A program made the translations under genes and the position numbers. Below are positions 8,252 through 15,531 of a stretch of DNA of 53,075 bases, one piece after another (positions within the stretch are counted from its first letter, which is position 1; every line of letters begins with the position of its first letter). The notes under the pieces are model-generated. The model had not been told where the DNA came from and did no database searches. It saw only the letters and a program-made list of their open reading frames with translations. The DNA comes from Glycomyces lechevalierae (GTDB lineage: Bacteria > Actinomycetota > Actinomycetes > Mycobacteriales > Micromonosporaceae). The DNA is taken from positions 485,463-538,537 of the forward strand of contig NZ_JAPZVQ010000003.1 of the NCBI RefSeq assembly GCF_027622945.1. Direction: 5' to 3'.

Positions 8252-9010
8252 ATGAATCTGCTCCAGGTCTCCGCTCTGCTGCTCGCCGGCCTCGTCGGCG
8301 GCGGGCTCAACGCCGTGGCCGGAGGCGGCTCGCTCATCACGTACCCGACGCTGATGGCCGTGGGCGTGCCGCCGCTCCTGGCGAACGCCACCAACGGCAT
8401 CGCCGTCGCGCCCGCGTACGCGGCCGCCGCGGTCGGCTCGCGCGAGAACCTGCGCGGCCAGAAGCGCCGCGCGCTCCTGCTCGTCCCCACGGCGCTCGTC
8501 GCGTCGGTCTGCGGCGCGCTCCTGCTCCTCAACACCCCGCACTCGGTGTTCGAGGCGATCGTGCCGTTCCTGGTGCTCGCGGCGACCGTGCTCATGGCGA
8601 TCGGCCCGTGGGTGAACCGGAAGGTGACGAAGCTCAACGGCGGCCGCGCGCTCCACCCCGTGGTCCTGCACATCGGCGTGTTCGCCGGGTGCCTCTACGG
8701 CTCGTACTTCAACGCCGCACTCGGCCTGATCCTCATGGCCGTCATCGCGATGGGCGTCTCCGAGACCCTGGGCCGGGTGGGCGCGCTGAAGAACTTCTGC
8801 ACGATGCTCGTGGGCGTCGTCACCAGCATCATGTACGGCATCTGGGCCGATGTGGCGTGGTGGGCGATCGGCGTGCTCGTGCCCGCCACGTTCATCGGCG
8901 GGTACGTCGGCGCGCGGGTCTTCCAGCGGATTCCCGAACGGCCCCTGCGGATCGCGATCGTCGTCTACGGCCTCGTGCTCTCCGGGGTCCTCCTGGCCCG
9001 CTCGCTCTGA
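8252..9010 (+). CDS. TSUP family permease (TauE/SafE-like)
   Basis: A 252-aa membrane protein with seven or eight predicted helices. The N-terminal repeat motif GLVGGGLNAVAGGGSLITYPTL and the repeated core HIGVFAGCLYGSYFNAALGLIL are typical of the TauE/SafE (TSUP) family, which moves sulfur-containing anions or other organic anions across the membrane. Homologues often take the name sulfite exporter, but the substrate is not proven here. The ATG at 8252 lacks a good ribosome site; a TACGCT box ends 9 bases before it, so this may be a leaderless transcript divergent from rnpB. Confidence 0.88.
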   Translation: MNLLQVSALLLAGLVGGGLNAVAGGGSLITYPTLMAVGVPPLLANATNGIAVAPAYAAAAVGSRENLRGQKRRALLLVPTALVASVCGALLLLNTPHSVFEAIVPFLVLAATVLMAIGPWVNRKVTKLNGGRALHPVVLHIGVFAGCLYGSYFNAALGLILMAVIAMGVSETLGRVGALKNFCTMLVGVVTSIMYGIWADVAWWAIGVLVPATFIGGYVGARVFQRIPERPLRIAIVVYGLVLSGVLLARSL

Positions 9011-9070
9011 TCCAGACCACTTCCCGGAACTCCGGTGACGGGAGCGCCGCGGGCGCGGAAGAATAGGCTC

Positions 9071-10804
9071 ATGCCGACGCTCCGAATCGCACTCGCCCAG
9101 GACAACCCCATCGTGGGCGACCTCGACCACAACGCCGACCTCATCCGCCGGGCCGCCTCCGCGGCCACGGTCGCCGGGGCGCACCTGCTCGCGACCGGCG
9201 AGCAGTCCCTCACCGGCTACCCGGTCGAAGACCTCGCGCTGCGCCACTCCTTCGTGGAGGCCAGCCGCGACCGCCTCGTCCGCCTCGCCGAGGAGATCGC
9301 CGCCGACGGGAACGGATCGCTGCCCGTCGCCGTCGGATACCTGGACGCGGACGGACCCGTCGGCTCCACCACAGGTCACGGCATCCGCAATGCCCTGGCG
9401 CTGCTTCAGGACGGCAAGGTCCTGTTCCGCTACTACAAGCACCACCTCCCGAACTACGGGGTCTTCGACGAGGACCGGTGGTTCGTCGCGGGCCACGAAC
9501 TGCACCTCGCGCGCATCGGCGGGGTCGACGTGGCCTTCACCGTGTGCGAGGACGTATGGGGCGGCGTGCCGTTCACCGTCGCCGAGGAGGCCGGCGCGGG
9601 CCTCGTGATCAACATCAACGCCTCCCCCTACGAGCAGGGCAAGCACGAGCGCCGCCTCGCCGTCGTCAAGGAGCGCGCCGCCGGGGTCGGCGCCCCGGTC
9701 GCCTACCTGAACACGGTCGGCGGCCAGGACGACCTGGTCTTCGACGGTGGCTCGATGATCGTCGCCGCCGACGGCTCGATCATCTCCAGCGCCCGCCGCT
9801 TCGCCTCCGAACTGCTCGTCACCGACGTCGAATGCCCCGCTGCGAGCCGCGCCATCGCCAACCACTCGTCGTCGCTCATGAGCACCTCGCTCCACGTCCT
9901 CTCCGAGGAGCCCGCGGCGATCGAGACCCGCATCGAGCCCACGTTCGCGCCCGAGCTCGGCCGCCACGAAGAGGTCTGGGAGGCCCTGCGCCTCGGCCTG
10001 GCCGACTACGTGAACAAGAACGGCTTCCCCTCGGTCCTACTCGGCCTCTCCGGCGGCATCGACTCGGCGGTCACCGCCGTCCTCGCCCGGGACGCCATCG
10101 GCGCGGACCGCGTCCACACCGTCGCCAACCCGAGCCAGTACTCCTCGCAGCACTCGCTCGACGACGCCGCCGACCTGGCCGAGCGCTGCGGCCTCCACCA
10201 CGTCGTCGAGCCGATCCAGCCGATCGTCGACGCCTACCTCGCCGAGATCGCCGTCTCCGGCCTCGCCCTGGAGAACCTGCAGGCCCGCGTGCGCGGCGTC
10301 ATCTGGATGTCCCTCTCGAACCAGCACGGCCACCTCGTGCTCGCGGCAGGCAACAAGAGCGAGTACGCCGTGGGCTACTCGACGCTGTACGGCGACTCGT
10401 GCGGCGGCTTCGCGCCCATCAAGGACGTGCTCAAGACCCTCGTCTACGAACTCGCGAACTGGCGCAACGAGAAGGCGCGCAGCCTCGGCGAGACCGAGCC
10501 GATCCCCGAGAACATCATCATGAAGCCGCCGAGCGCCGAGCTGCGCCCCGACCAGCTCGACTCCGACTCGCTGCCCGACTACGCCGTCCTCGACGGCATC
10601 CTCGTCGGCTACGTCGACGGCGACGCCGGACGCGAGGACCTCGTCGAGCAGGGCTACCCGGCCGACGTCGTCGAGCGCATCGCCGGCCTGGTCGACCGCG
10701 CCGAGTACAAGCGCCGCCAGTCCGCTCCCGGCACGAAGATCACCGTGAAGTCGTTCGGCCGTGATCGGCGCCTGCCGATCACGAACCACTTCCGCGGAAA
10801 GTAA
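9071..10804 (+). CDS. nadE: Glutamine-dependent NAD+ synthetase
   Basis: A 577-aa two-domain enzyme for the last step of NAD biosynthesis: deamido-NAD + ATP + glutamine to NAD. The N-terminal nitrilase-type glutaminase domain (1 to about 270) has its triad Glu44 (GEQSLTGYPVEDL), Lys123 (YYKHHLPNYG) and Cys159 (FTVCEDVWGG). The C-terminal synthetase domain has the ATP pyrophosphatase P-loop GLSGGIDSAV at about residue 325 and ends in the family-typical R-P-I-T-N-x-F block (RLPITNHFR). The start is the ATG at 9071 before PTLRIALAQ; the frame extends 12 codons upstream without a better site. Length is normal for two-domain NadE of this type. Confidence 0.96.
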   Translation: MPTLRIALAQDNPIVGDLDHNADLIRRAASAATVAGAHLLATGEQSLTGYPVEDLALRHSFVEASRDRLVRLAEEIAADGNGSLPVAVGYLDADGPVGSTTGHGIRNALALLQDGKVLFRYYKHHLPNYGVFDEDRWFVAGHELHLARIGGVDVAFTVCEDVWGGVPFTVAEEAGAGLVININASPYEQGKHERRLAVVKERAAGVGAPVAYLNTVGGQDDLVFDGGSMIVAADGSIISSARRFASELLVTDVECPAASRAIANHSSSLMSTSLHVLSEEPAAIETRIEPTFAPELGRHEEVWEALRLGLADYVNKNGFPSVLLGLSGGIDSAVTAVLARDAIGADRVHTVANPSQYSSQHSLDDAADLAERCGLHHVVEPIQPIVDAYLAEIAVSGLALENLQARVRGVIWMSLSNQHGHLVLAAGNKSEYAVGYSTLYGDSCGGFAPIKDVLKTLVYELANWRNEKARSLGETEPIPENIIMKPPSAELRPDQLDSDSLPDYAVLDGILVGYVDGDAGREDLVEQGYPADVVERIAGLVDRAEYKRRQSAPGTKITVKSFGRDRRLPITNHFRGK

Positions 10805-10884
10805 GCCTGGTCTTCCGGCGGTGCCAATTTACGGCTCGCAAGCGTCGCCGTGGAGGTGATTTGTCACAGCAAACGCTTCGCCGG

Positions 10885-10913
10885 ATGACAAGGACATCGA
10901 TGAGCGTTAGTTT
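10885..10913 (+). promoter_or_regulatory. Candidate panB promoter
   Basis: ATGACA (10885-10890), a 17-base spacer and TAGTTT (10908-10913) resemble a sigma-70-type promoter, giving a leader of about 55 bases before panB. TTGTCA at 10861 and TGACAA at 10886 form an inverted repeat around the -35 region, a possible operator. Prediction only. Confidence 0.4.
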
Positions 10914-10973
10914 GGATCAGTCATGCCCGGGGACCGGCGAGGCCGGCCACGAGGAGATTCTGGAGTTCCGACG

Positions 10974-11828
10974 ATGACGTCCGCATCAAGTTCCCCTGAC
11001 GAGATCCCGAGCCTGTACGGGCCGGGCAAGAACGTCAAACGCGTCCGCACCCGCCACCTCATCGAAGCCAAAGAGCGCGGCGAGAAGTGGGCGATGCTGA
11101 CCTCCTACGACCAGTACACGGCGGCCCTCTTCGACGAGGCCGGCATCCCGGCGCTGCTCGTGGGCGACTCCGCCGCCAACAACGTCTACGGCTACGAGAC
11201 GACCCTCCAGGTCTCGGTCGACGAACTCGTACCGCTGGTCGCGGCCGTCGCCCGCTCGACCCAGCGGACCCTCGTCGTCGCCGACCTGCCGTTCGGCTCC
11301 TACGAGTCCGGCCCCGCGCAGGCCCTCGAGACCGCCGTGCGGTTCATGAAGGCCGGCGCCCACGCCGTCAAACTCGAAGGCGGCCGCCGCATGGCGGCGC
11401 AGATCCGGGCCCTCACCAACGCGGGCATCCCCGTCATGGGCCACATCGGATTCACGCCCCAGAGCGAGCACGCCGTGGGCGGCTACCGCGTCCAGGGCCG
11501 CGACGCCCAGGCCGCCGAGGTCGAGGCCGACGCGCACGCCGTCGCCGAGGCCGGGGCGTTCGCCGTGGTCCTCGAGATGGTCACCGCCTCGGTGGCCGCC
11601 GAGATCACGAAGCAGCTCCCGATCCCCACCGTGGGGATCGGCGCCGGGCCGGACACGGACGCGCAGGTCCTCGTCTGGCAGGACATGGCCGGCCTCCGCC
11701 GCGGCCGCCCGCAGCGGTTCGTCAAGCGCTACGCCGAGATCGCCGACGTCCTGCAAGGCGCCGCGAAGGCCTTCGCCGATGAAGTCCGGGCAGGGGAGTT
11801 CCCCACGAAAGCGCACAGTTTCGAATAA
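10974..11828 (+). CDS. panB: 3-methyl-2-oxobutanoate hydroxymethyltransferase
   Basis: A 284-aa enzyme that makes ketopantoate from alpha-ketoisovalerate and methylene-tetrahydrofolate, the first committed step to pantothenate and CoA. Diagnostic blocks are [29 protein letters not shown], here split as TSYD...VGDS (the metal-binding Asp), [25 protein letters not shown] and TVGIGAGP. The ATG at 10974 has GGAG 8 bases upstream; about 17 extra codons upstream are open but unlikely. In mycobacteria panB also lies close to glnA2/glnE, as here. A hairpin terminator follows 12 bases after the stop. No panC or panD is in the window. Confidence 0.96.
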   Translation: MTSASSSPDEIPSLYGPGKNVKRVRTRHLIEAKERGEKWAMLTSYDQYTAALFDEAGIPALLVGDSAANNVYGYETTLQVSVDELVPLVAAVARSTQRTLVVADLPFGSYESGPAQALETAVRFMKAGAHAVKLEGGRRMAAQIRALTNAGIPVMGHIGFTPQSEHAVGGYRVQGRDAQAAEVEADAHAVAEAGAFAVVLEMVTASVAAEITKQLPIPTVGIGAGPDTDAQVLVWQDMAGLRRGRPQRFVKRYAEIADVLQGAAKAFADEVRAGEFPTKAHSFE

Positions 11829-11840
11829 CCCGTGAGTCTG

Positions 11841-11871
11841 GTCGCCTTCCCCTTTGGGGCAGGCGACCTTT
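11841..11871 (+). terminator. panB terminator
   Basis: GTCGCCT (11841-11847) pairs with AGGCGAC (11861-11867); CCCC and GGGG extend the stem after one mismatch, loop TTT, then CTTT. It overlaps the -35 region of the next gene. Confidence 0.65.
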
Positions 11872-11889
11872 CGCGTAGCGTCTCCGTAC

Positions 11890-12576
11890 GTGAACGACGC
11901 CATCCTGCTGTTCGACTACGACGGCACCGTGCGGCTCGGCTCCGAGCACGCGACCCATTACGCCCGTCTCGTGGCCGCCCACCTCGACGCCGTGGACGAA
12001 CGCGCCTTCCTCGCCGCGCACGCCGCCTTCGTCGCCGGCAAGCCCACGACCGCCTCCACGTTCGACGCCTACGACGCCGACAACGCCGTGCGCCGCCTCG
12101 CGGGCGAATACGGCGTCGACGACCTGGTCCGCGCCGAGGCGTACGCCGAGACCCGCAAGCGCATGGCCGCCGGCGAGTTCGACATCTGGGCGCCGAAGGG
12201 CTTCCAGGAGTTCATCTGGAGCCTGCCGCGCAACATCGAAGTGGCGCTCGCGACCAACGCCCCCGCGGCGACCCTCGGGCCGGCGCTCGAACGCCTCGGG
12301 CTGGACGGCCTGTTCGACCACGTGATCGGCGACGCGGGCAAGCCCGAGAGCATGGATTCGATCCTCGACGAGCTCCTGGAGGAGCGCCCGGCCGCGGCGC
12401 TGCTGAGCATCGGGGACATCCCGCGCAACGACCTCGTGCCCGCCGCCGACCGCGGCTGCGCGACCGCGTACATCGACCACTACGGCCGCCCGTGGCCGCG
12501 CGCGACCGCCTCGGCCGCGTCCCTTGAGGAGCTGTACCCCTTCATCCACCGCTGGGTCACGGAACGCACGGCGTGA
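11890..12576 (+). CDS. HAD family phosphatase
   Basis: A 228-aa HAD hydrolase. Motif I is DYDGT (about residues 9-13), with the nucleophile Asp and the +2 acid Asp. Motif II is the TN in VALATNAP, motif III is the Lys in GDAGKPES, and motif IV is SIGDIPRNDLVPA. A helical cap lies between motifs I and II, fitting the phosphoglycolate phosphatase-like group. The GTG at 11890 (VNDAILLFDYDGT) is preceded by TAGCGT ending 8 bases upstream and no ribosome site, again suggesting a leaderless message. The product could be a sugar- or nucleotide-phosphate phosphatase; the substrate is not predictable. Confidence 0.86.
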   Translation: MNDAILLFDYDGTVRLGSEHATHYARLVAAHLDAVDERAFLAAHAAFVAGKPTTASTFDAYDADNAVRRLAGEYGVDDLVRAEAYAETRKRMAAGEFDIWAPKGFQEFIWSLPRNIEVALATNAPAATLGPALERLGLDGLFDHVIGDAGKPESMDSILDELLEERPAAALLSIGDIPRNDLVPAADRGCATAYIDHYGRPWPRATASAASLEELYPFIHRWVTERTA

Positions 12577-12591
12577 ACCCAGCTTGTCGCA

Positions 12592-12646
12592 CCCAGCCCT
12601 TATGCTGGGGATGCGCCCTGAGCCGACCGATCCCCGGCTCAGGGCG
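12592..12646. terminator. Bidirectional terminator (two hairpins)
   Basis: Two hairpins lie between convergent genes: CCCAGC/GCTGGG (12592-12609, loop CCTTAT) and a perfect 11-bp stem CGCCCTGAGCC/GGCTCAGGGCG (12614-12646). They can end the HAD gene on the plus strand and the MOSC gene on the minus strand. Confidence 0.7.
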
Positions 12647-12666
12647 TCCTAGTATCCGGCGGCTGC

Positions 12667-13389
12667 TCAGCCGCTGATGCCGTCGCCCACTTTGATCGTC
12701 ACCGGGTCGTTGACCCGCAGGTAGATCCCGAAGTGGTTGTCGAGCTCGTTGATGATGAACTTGTGGAGCTCCTTGTCGCGCACGTTCTCACCGGTGGGGT
12801 CCCAGCTCGGCAGCACGCACCGCTCGCACGGCTTCTGCAGCGTGAACTCGTTGTCGCCCAAGCGGATCGACATCCCGCGCTCGAGCTCGTACTCCGCGTA
12901 CGGCGCCAGGTCCGCGTCCACGACCACGTTCGGGCGGAACCGCGCCGCCTCGATCTCGCGGCCCATCTGCTCGCTCAGCCTGCGCACGCTGGCCTCGAAG
13001 ATCACCAGGATGCGCCCGTAGTCGCGCTTGACCTTCCGGATCTCGACGCCCTTCTCGGCGTCGATCGTCTCGGCCAGCCGCGCCGGCAGCTCGGCCTCGT
13101 CCGCGCCCCACGCGGCCCCGCCCGGCTCGTACAGCACCGGCTCGCCCGACACCGCGTCGGCGCAGCCGCACTGCGCCGGCCACGCCGCCTCCCATCCCAT
13201 CATCTTGGGATGGCTCCCACCCCAGACCGCCTTATCCGAGCCCGGCTCGAACAAACCGAACAAACGGTCCCCGGCCAATCCGTCGAAATCGACCACGGCG
13301 GAACGAAGCGACTCGCCCCGGAGGCCCTTGACGGGATAGCGCCACAACTCTTTGACATCGCCTGCGAACATGCTCACCAAGGTACCCAT
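12667..13389 (-). CDS. MOSC domain-containing protein
   Basis: A 240-aa protein with the N-terminal beta-barrel MOSC_N segment (ELWRYPVKGLRGESL) and the C-terminal MOSC core FRPNVVV...PCERCVLPSWDPTG, holding the conserved Cys of KPCERC that in relatives binds molybdenum cofactor or carries sulfur. Relatives include YiiM/YcbX-type reductases that detoxify N-hydroxylated bases; the role here is not proven. The start may be the ATG at 13389 or the ATG at 13371 (MFAGDVKELW). It is divergent from glnA2 with 88 bases between, a region that carries a direct repeat of TTAACGTC. Confidence 0.85.
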   Translation of the reverse strand: MGTLVSMFAGDVKELWRYPVKGLRGESLRSAVVDFDGLAGDRLFGLFEPGSDKAVWGGSHPKMMGWEAAWPAQCGCADAVSGEPVLYEPGGAAWGADEAELPARLAETIDAEKGVEIRKVKRDYGRILVIFEASVRRLSEQMGREIEAARFRPNVVVDADLAPYAEYELERGMSIRLGDNEFTLQKPCERCVLPSWDPTGENVRDKELHKFIINELDNHFGIYLRVNDPVTIKVGDGISG

Positions 13390-13397
13390 CTCACGTT

Positions 13398-13425
13398 TTA
13401 ACGTCTATCTGCCTGGGTTAACGTC
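13398..13425. promoter_or_regulatory. TTAACGTC direct repeat between MOSC and glnA2
   Basis: TTAACGTC occurs at 13398-13405 and again at 13418-13425, exactly 20 bp (two helical turns) apart, in the 88-bp space between the divergent MOSC and glutamine synthetase genes. Same-face spacing suggests a regulator site. It does not match the GlnR box (GTnAC-n6-GAAAC) well, so the regulator is unknown. Confidence 0.5.
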
Positions 13426-13477
13426 AGTGACATAAACAGGTGAGACAATTGCGGCCCCAGGACCTAGGAGGACACCC

Positions 13478-14830
13478 ATGGAACGCCAGAAGGAGTTCGT
13501 GCTTCGCACGCTCGAAGAACGCGACATCCGCTTCGTGCGGCTCTGGTTCACGGACGTCCTCGGCACGCTCAAGTCCGTGAGCGTCGCCCCGGCCGAGCTC
13601 GAATCCGCCTTCGACGAGGGCATCGGCTTCGACGGCTCCGCCATCGAGGGCTTCGCGCGCGTCTACGAGTCGGACATGGTCGCCATGCCCGACCCGACCA
13701 CGTTCCAGGTCTTCCCGTTCGAAGGCCGCGGCATCGGCGAGTCCGCCCGCATGTTCTGCGACATCCTGACCCCCGAAGGCGCACCGTCCTGGGCCGACCC
13801 GCGCCACGTGCTGCGCCGCGCCCTCTCCAAGGCGGCCGACCGCGGCTTCACGTTCTACGTGCACCCCGAGATCGAGTTCTTCCTCTTCAAGGACATCTTC
13901 CCGGAGACCGGCGACAAGCCCGAGCCCGTGGACGACGGCGGCTACTTCGACCACACCACCCACTCCGTGGCCCGCGACTTCCGCCGCCAGGCGATCCTCG
14001 CCCTCGAGCGCATCGGCATCTCCGTCGAGTTCTCCCACCACGAGGTCGCCCCCGGCCAGCAGGAGATCGACCTCCGCTACGCGGACGCGCTCACCACCGC
14101 CGACAACATCATGACGTTCCGGCACACCATCAAGGAGGTCGCGCTCACCTCCGGCGTCACCGCCTCCTTCATGCCCAAGCCGTACAACACCCAGCCCGGC
14201 TCCGGCATGCACAGCCACCTCTCGCTCTTCGAAGGCGAGGACAACGCCTTCCACGACCCGAGCGACGAGCAGCGCCTCTCCAAGACCGCCAAGGCCTTCA
14301 TCGCCGGGCTCCTGCGCCACGCGCCCGAGTTCACCGCGATCACCAACCAGTGGGTCAACTCCTACAAGCGGCTCTTCACCAGCCCGCAGCCCGGCCAGAT
14401 CTCCGAGGCCCCCTCGTACGTCTCCTGGGGCAAGGCCAACCGCTCCGCGCTCGTGCGCGTCCCGGCCTACGGCAAGCCGAACTCGGCCCGCGTCGAGATC
14501 CGCTCGCTCGACTCCGCGACCAACCCGTACCTCGCGTACGCCGTGCTCCTCGGCGCCGGACTCAAGGGCATCGAAGAGGGCTACGAGCTGCCCCCGGGCA
14601 CCGAGGACGACGTCTCGGCGCTCACCAACAAGGAGCGCACCGCCGCCGGCTACCAGCCGCTCCCGGGCAACCTCGCCGAGGCCCTCGACGCCATGGAGTC
14701 CTCCGAGCTCGTCGCCGAGGTCCTGGGCGAGCACGTCTTCGACTACTTCCTGAAGAACAAGCGCCAGGAGTGGGAGGACTACCGCACCCAGGTGACGGCG
14801 TTCGAACGCAAGCGGTACATCAATCTGTAA
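13478..14830 (+). CDS. glnA2: Glutamine synthetase, GlnA2-type
   Basis: A 450-aa type I glutamine synthetase (glutamate + ammonia + ATP to glutamine). It has GFDGSAIEGFARVYESDM near residues 50-67 (beta-Grasp and Asp loop), metal-site Glu in HPEIEFFLF, the substrate block PGSGMHSHLSLF, and NRSALVRVPAYGK. The adenylylation loop of GS-I-beta enzymes (KNLYDLP with a modified Tyr) is absent: the region reads NKERTAAGYQPLP. It is thus of the GS-I-alpha/GlnA2 kind, whose activity GlnE should not control, even though glnE lies two genes downstream. A strong AGGAGG precedes the ATG by 7 bases. The glnE-glnA2 linkage matches mycobacteria. Confidence 0.95.
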   Translation: MERQKEFVLRTLEERDIRFVRLWFTDVLGTLKSVSVAPAELESAFDEGIGFDGSAIEGFARVYESDMVAMPDPTTFQVFPFEGRGIGESARMFCDILTPEGAPSWADPRHVLRRALSKAADRGFTFYVHPEIEFFLFKDIFPETGDKPEPVDDGGYFDHTTHSVARDFRRQAILALERIGISVEFSHHEVAPGQQEIDLRYADALTTADNIMTFRHTIKEVALTSGVTASFMPKPYNTQPGSGMHSHLSLFEGEDNAFHDPSDEQRLSKTAKAFIAGLLRHAPEFTAITNQWVNSYKRLFTSPQPGQISEAPSYVSWGKANRSALVRVPAYGKPNSARVEIRSLDSATNPYLAYAVLLGAGLKGIEEGYELPPGTEDDVSALTNKERTAAGYQPLPGNLAEALDAMESSELVAEVLGEHVFDYFLKNKRQEWEDYRTQVTAFERKRYINL

Positions 14831-14835
14831 CCGAT

Positions 14836-14841
14836 TAGCAT
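14836..14841 (+). promoter_or_regulatory. -10 box of a leaderless promoter
   Basis: TAGCAT ends 6 bases before the GTG at 14848, 5 bases after the glnA2 stop codon. It would give the amidotransferase-glnE pair its own leaderless transcript. Confidence 0.55.
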
Positions 14842-14847
14842 GGACGG

Positions 14848-15531
14848 GTGAGCACTGCACTCGTCATCGAGAACGACCCCGCGCAGGGCATCGGCCGGGC
14901 CGCCGCATGGCTCGCCGAAGCCGGAATGGAACTCGACACGGTACGGCCCCACCTCGGTGAGGCCGTACCGAACTCCGCCGGAGGGCACGACGCCCTCATC
15001 GCCCTCGGAGGCGGGCGCGGCAAGGACTGGAGCGACGACCTCAGCGGGCTCATGGAGACCGCCGTCGCCGACACCACCCCCGTCTTCGCGATCTGCTCCT
15101 CCGCGCGGATGCTCGCCGTCGCCTTCGGCGGCGCCGTCGAGGACCGCGACGAGCCGTTCGGGCCCCGGATGCTCGCCAAGCGCGACGCCGCCGGACGCGA
15201 CCTCATCTTCGGCCCCGCGCCGATGACCCTCGACGTGATCCGCTGGCGCCGCCAGGAACTCGTCGCGCTCCCCGAAGAGGCCACGCTCCTCGCGGCCTCC
15301 CCGCAGGGCGCGCTCGAGGTCTTCCGCATCCGCGACACCGCGTGGGGCGTGCAGTCCCACTTCGAGTTCACCCCCGAGCAGCTGGCCGGGTTCGGCGTCT
15401 TCGACGAGGCCGCGCTGGCCAAGGCCGCCGAGGTGGACGAGCACATCGTGTTCACGTGGAAGCCGATCCTGCAGCGCTTCGCACGCGTCGCCGCGGGCGA
15501 GCGGAAGGCGCTGCCGGTCATCGATGCCTGA
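14848..15531 (+). CDS. Class I glutamine amidotransferase-like protein
   Basis: A 227-aa GATase1-fold protein. The nucleophile elbow is VFAICSSARMLAVAFGG (Cys at about residue 83, G-x-C-x-G loosened to A-I-C-S-S), and the His-x-Glu of the triad is in GVQSHFEFTPE. It resembles the GuaA/TrpG superfamily. The altered elbow leaves open whether it hydrolyses glutamine. It overlaps glnE by 8 bases (ATG of glnE before the TGA), so the two are translationally coupled; this gene pair is common in actinomycetes and hints at a nitrogen-metabolism role. The start is GTG with a TAGCAT box upstream. Confidence 0.85.
   Translation: MSTALVIENDPAQGIGRAAAWLAEAGMELDTVRPHLGEAVPNSAGGHDALIALGGGRGKDWSDDLSGLMETAVADTTPVFAICSSARMLAVAFGGAVEDRDEPFGPRMLAKRDAAGRDLIFGPAPMTLDVIRWRRQELVALPEEATLLAASPQGALEVFRIRDTAWGVQSHFEFTPEQLAGFGVFDEAALAKAAEVDEHIVFTWKPILQRFARVAAGERKALPVIDA

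Noticed and set aside
9064..9069. Leaderless -10 box for nadE (TAGGCT)
   Set aside because: It ends only 1 base before the ATG, so transcription would start inside the gene; distance does not fit.
13390..13477. GlnR binding site before glnA2
   Set aside because: No good GTnAC-n6-GAAAC match could be found; only the TTAACGTC repeat is reported.
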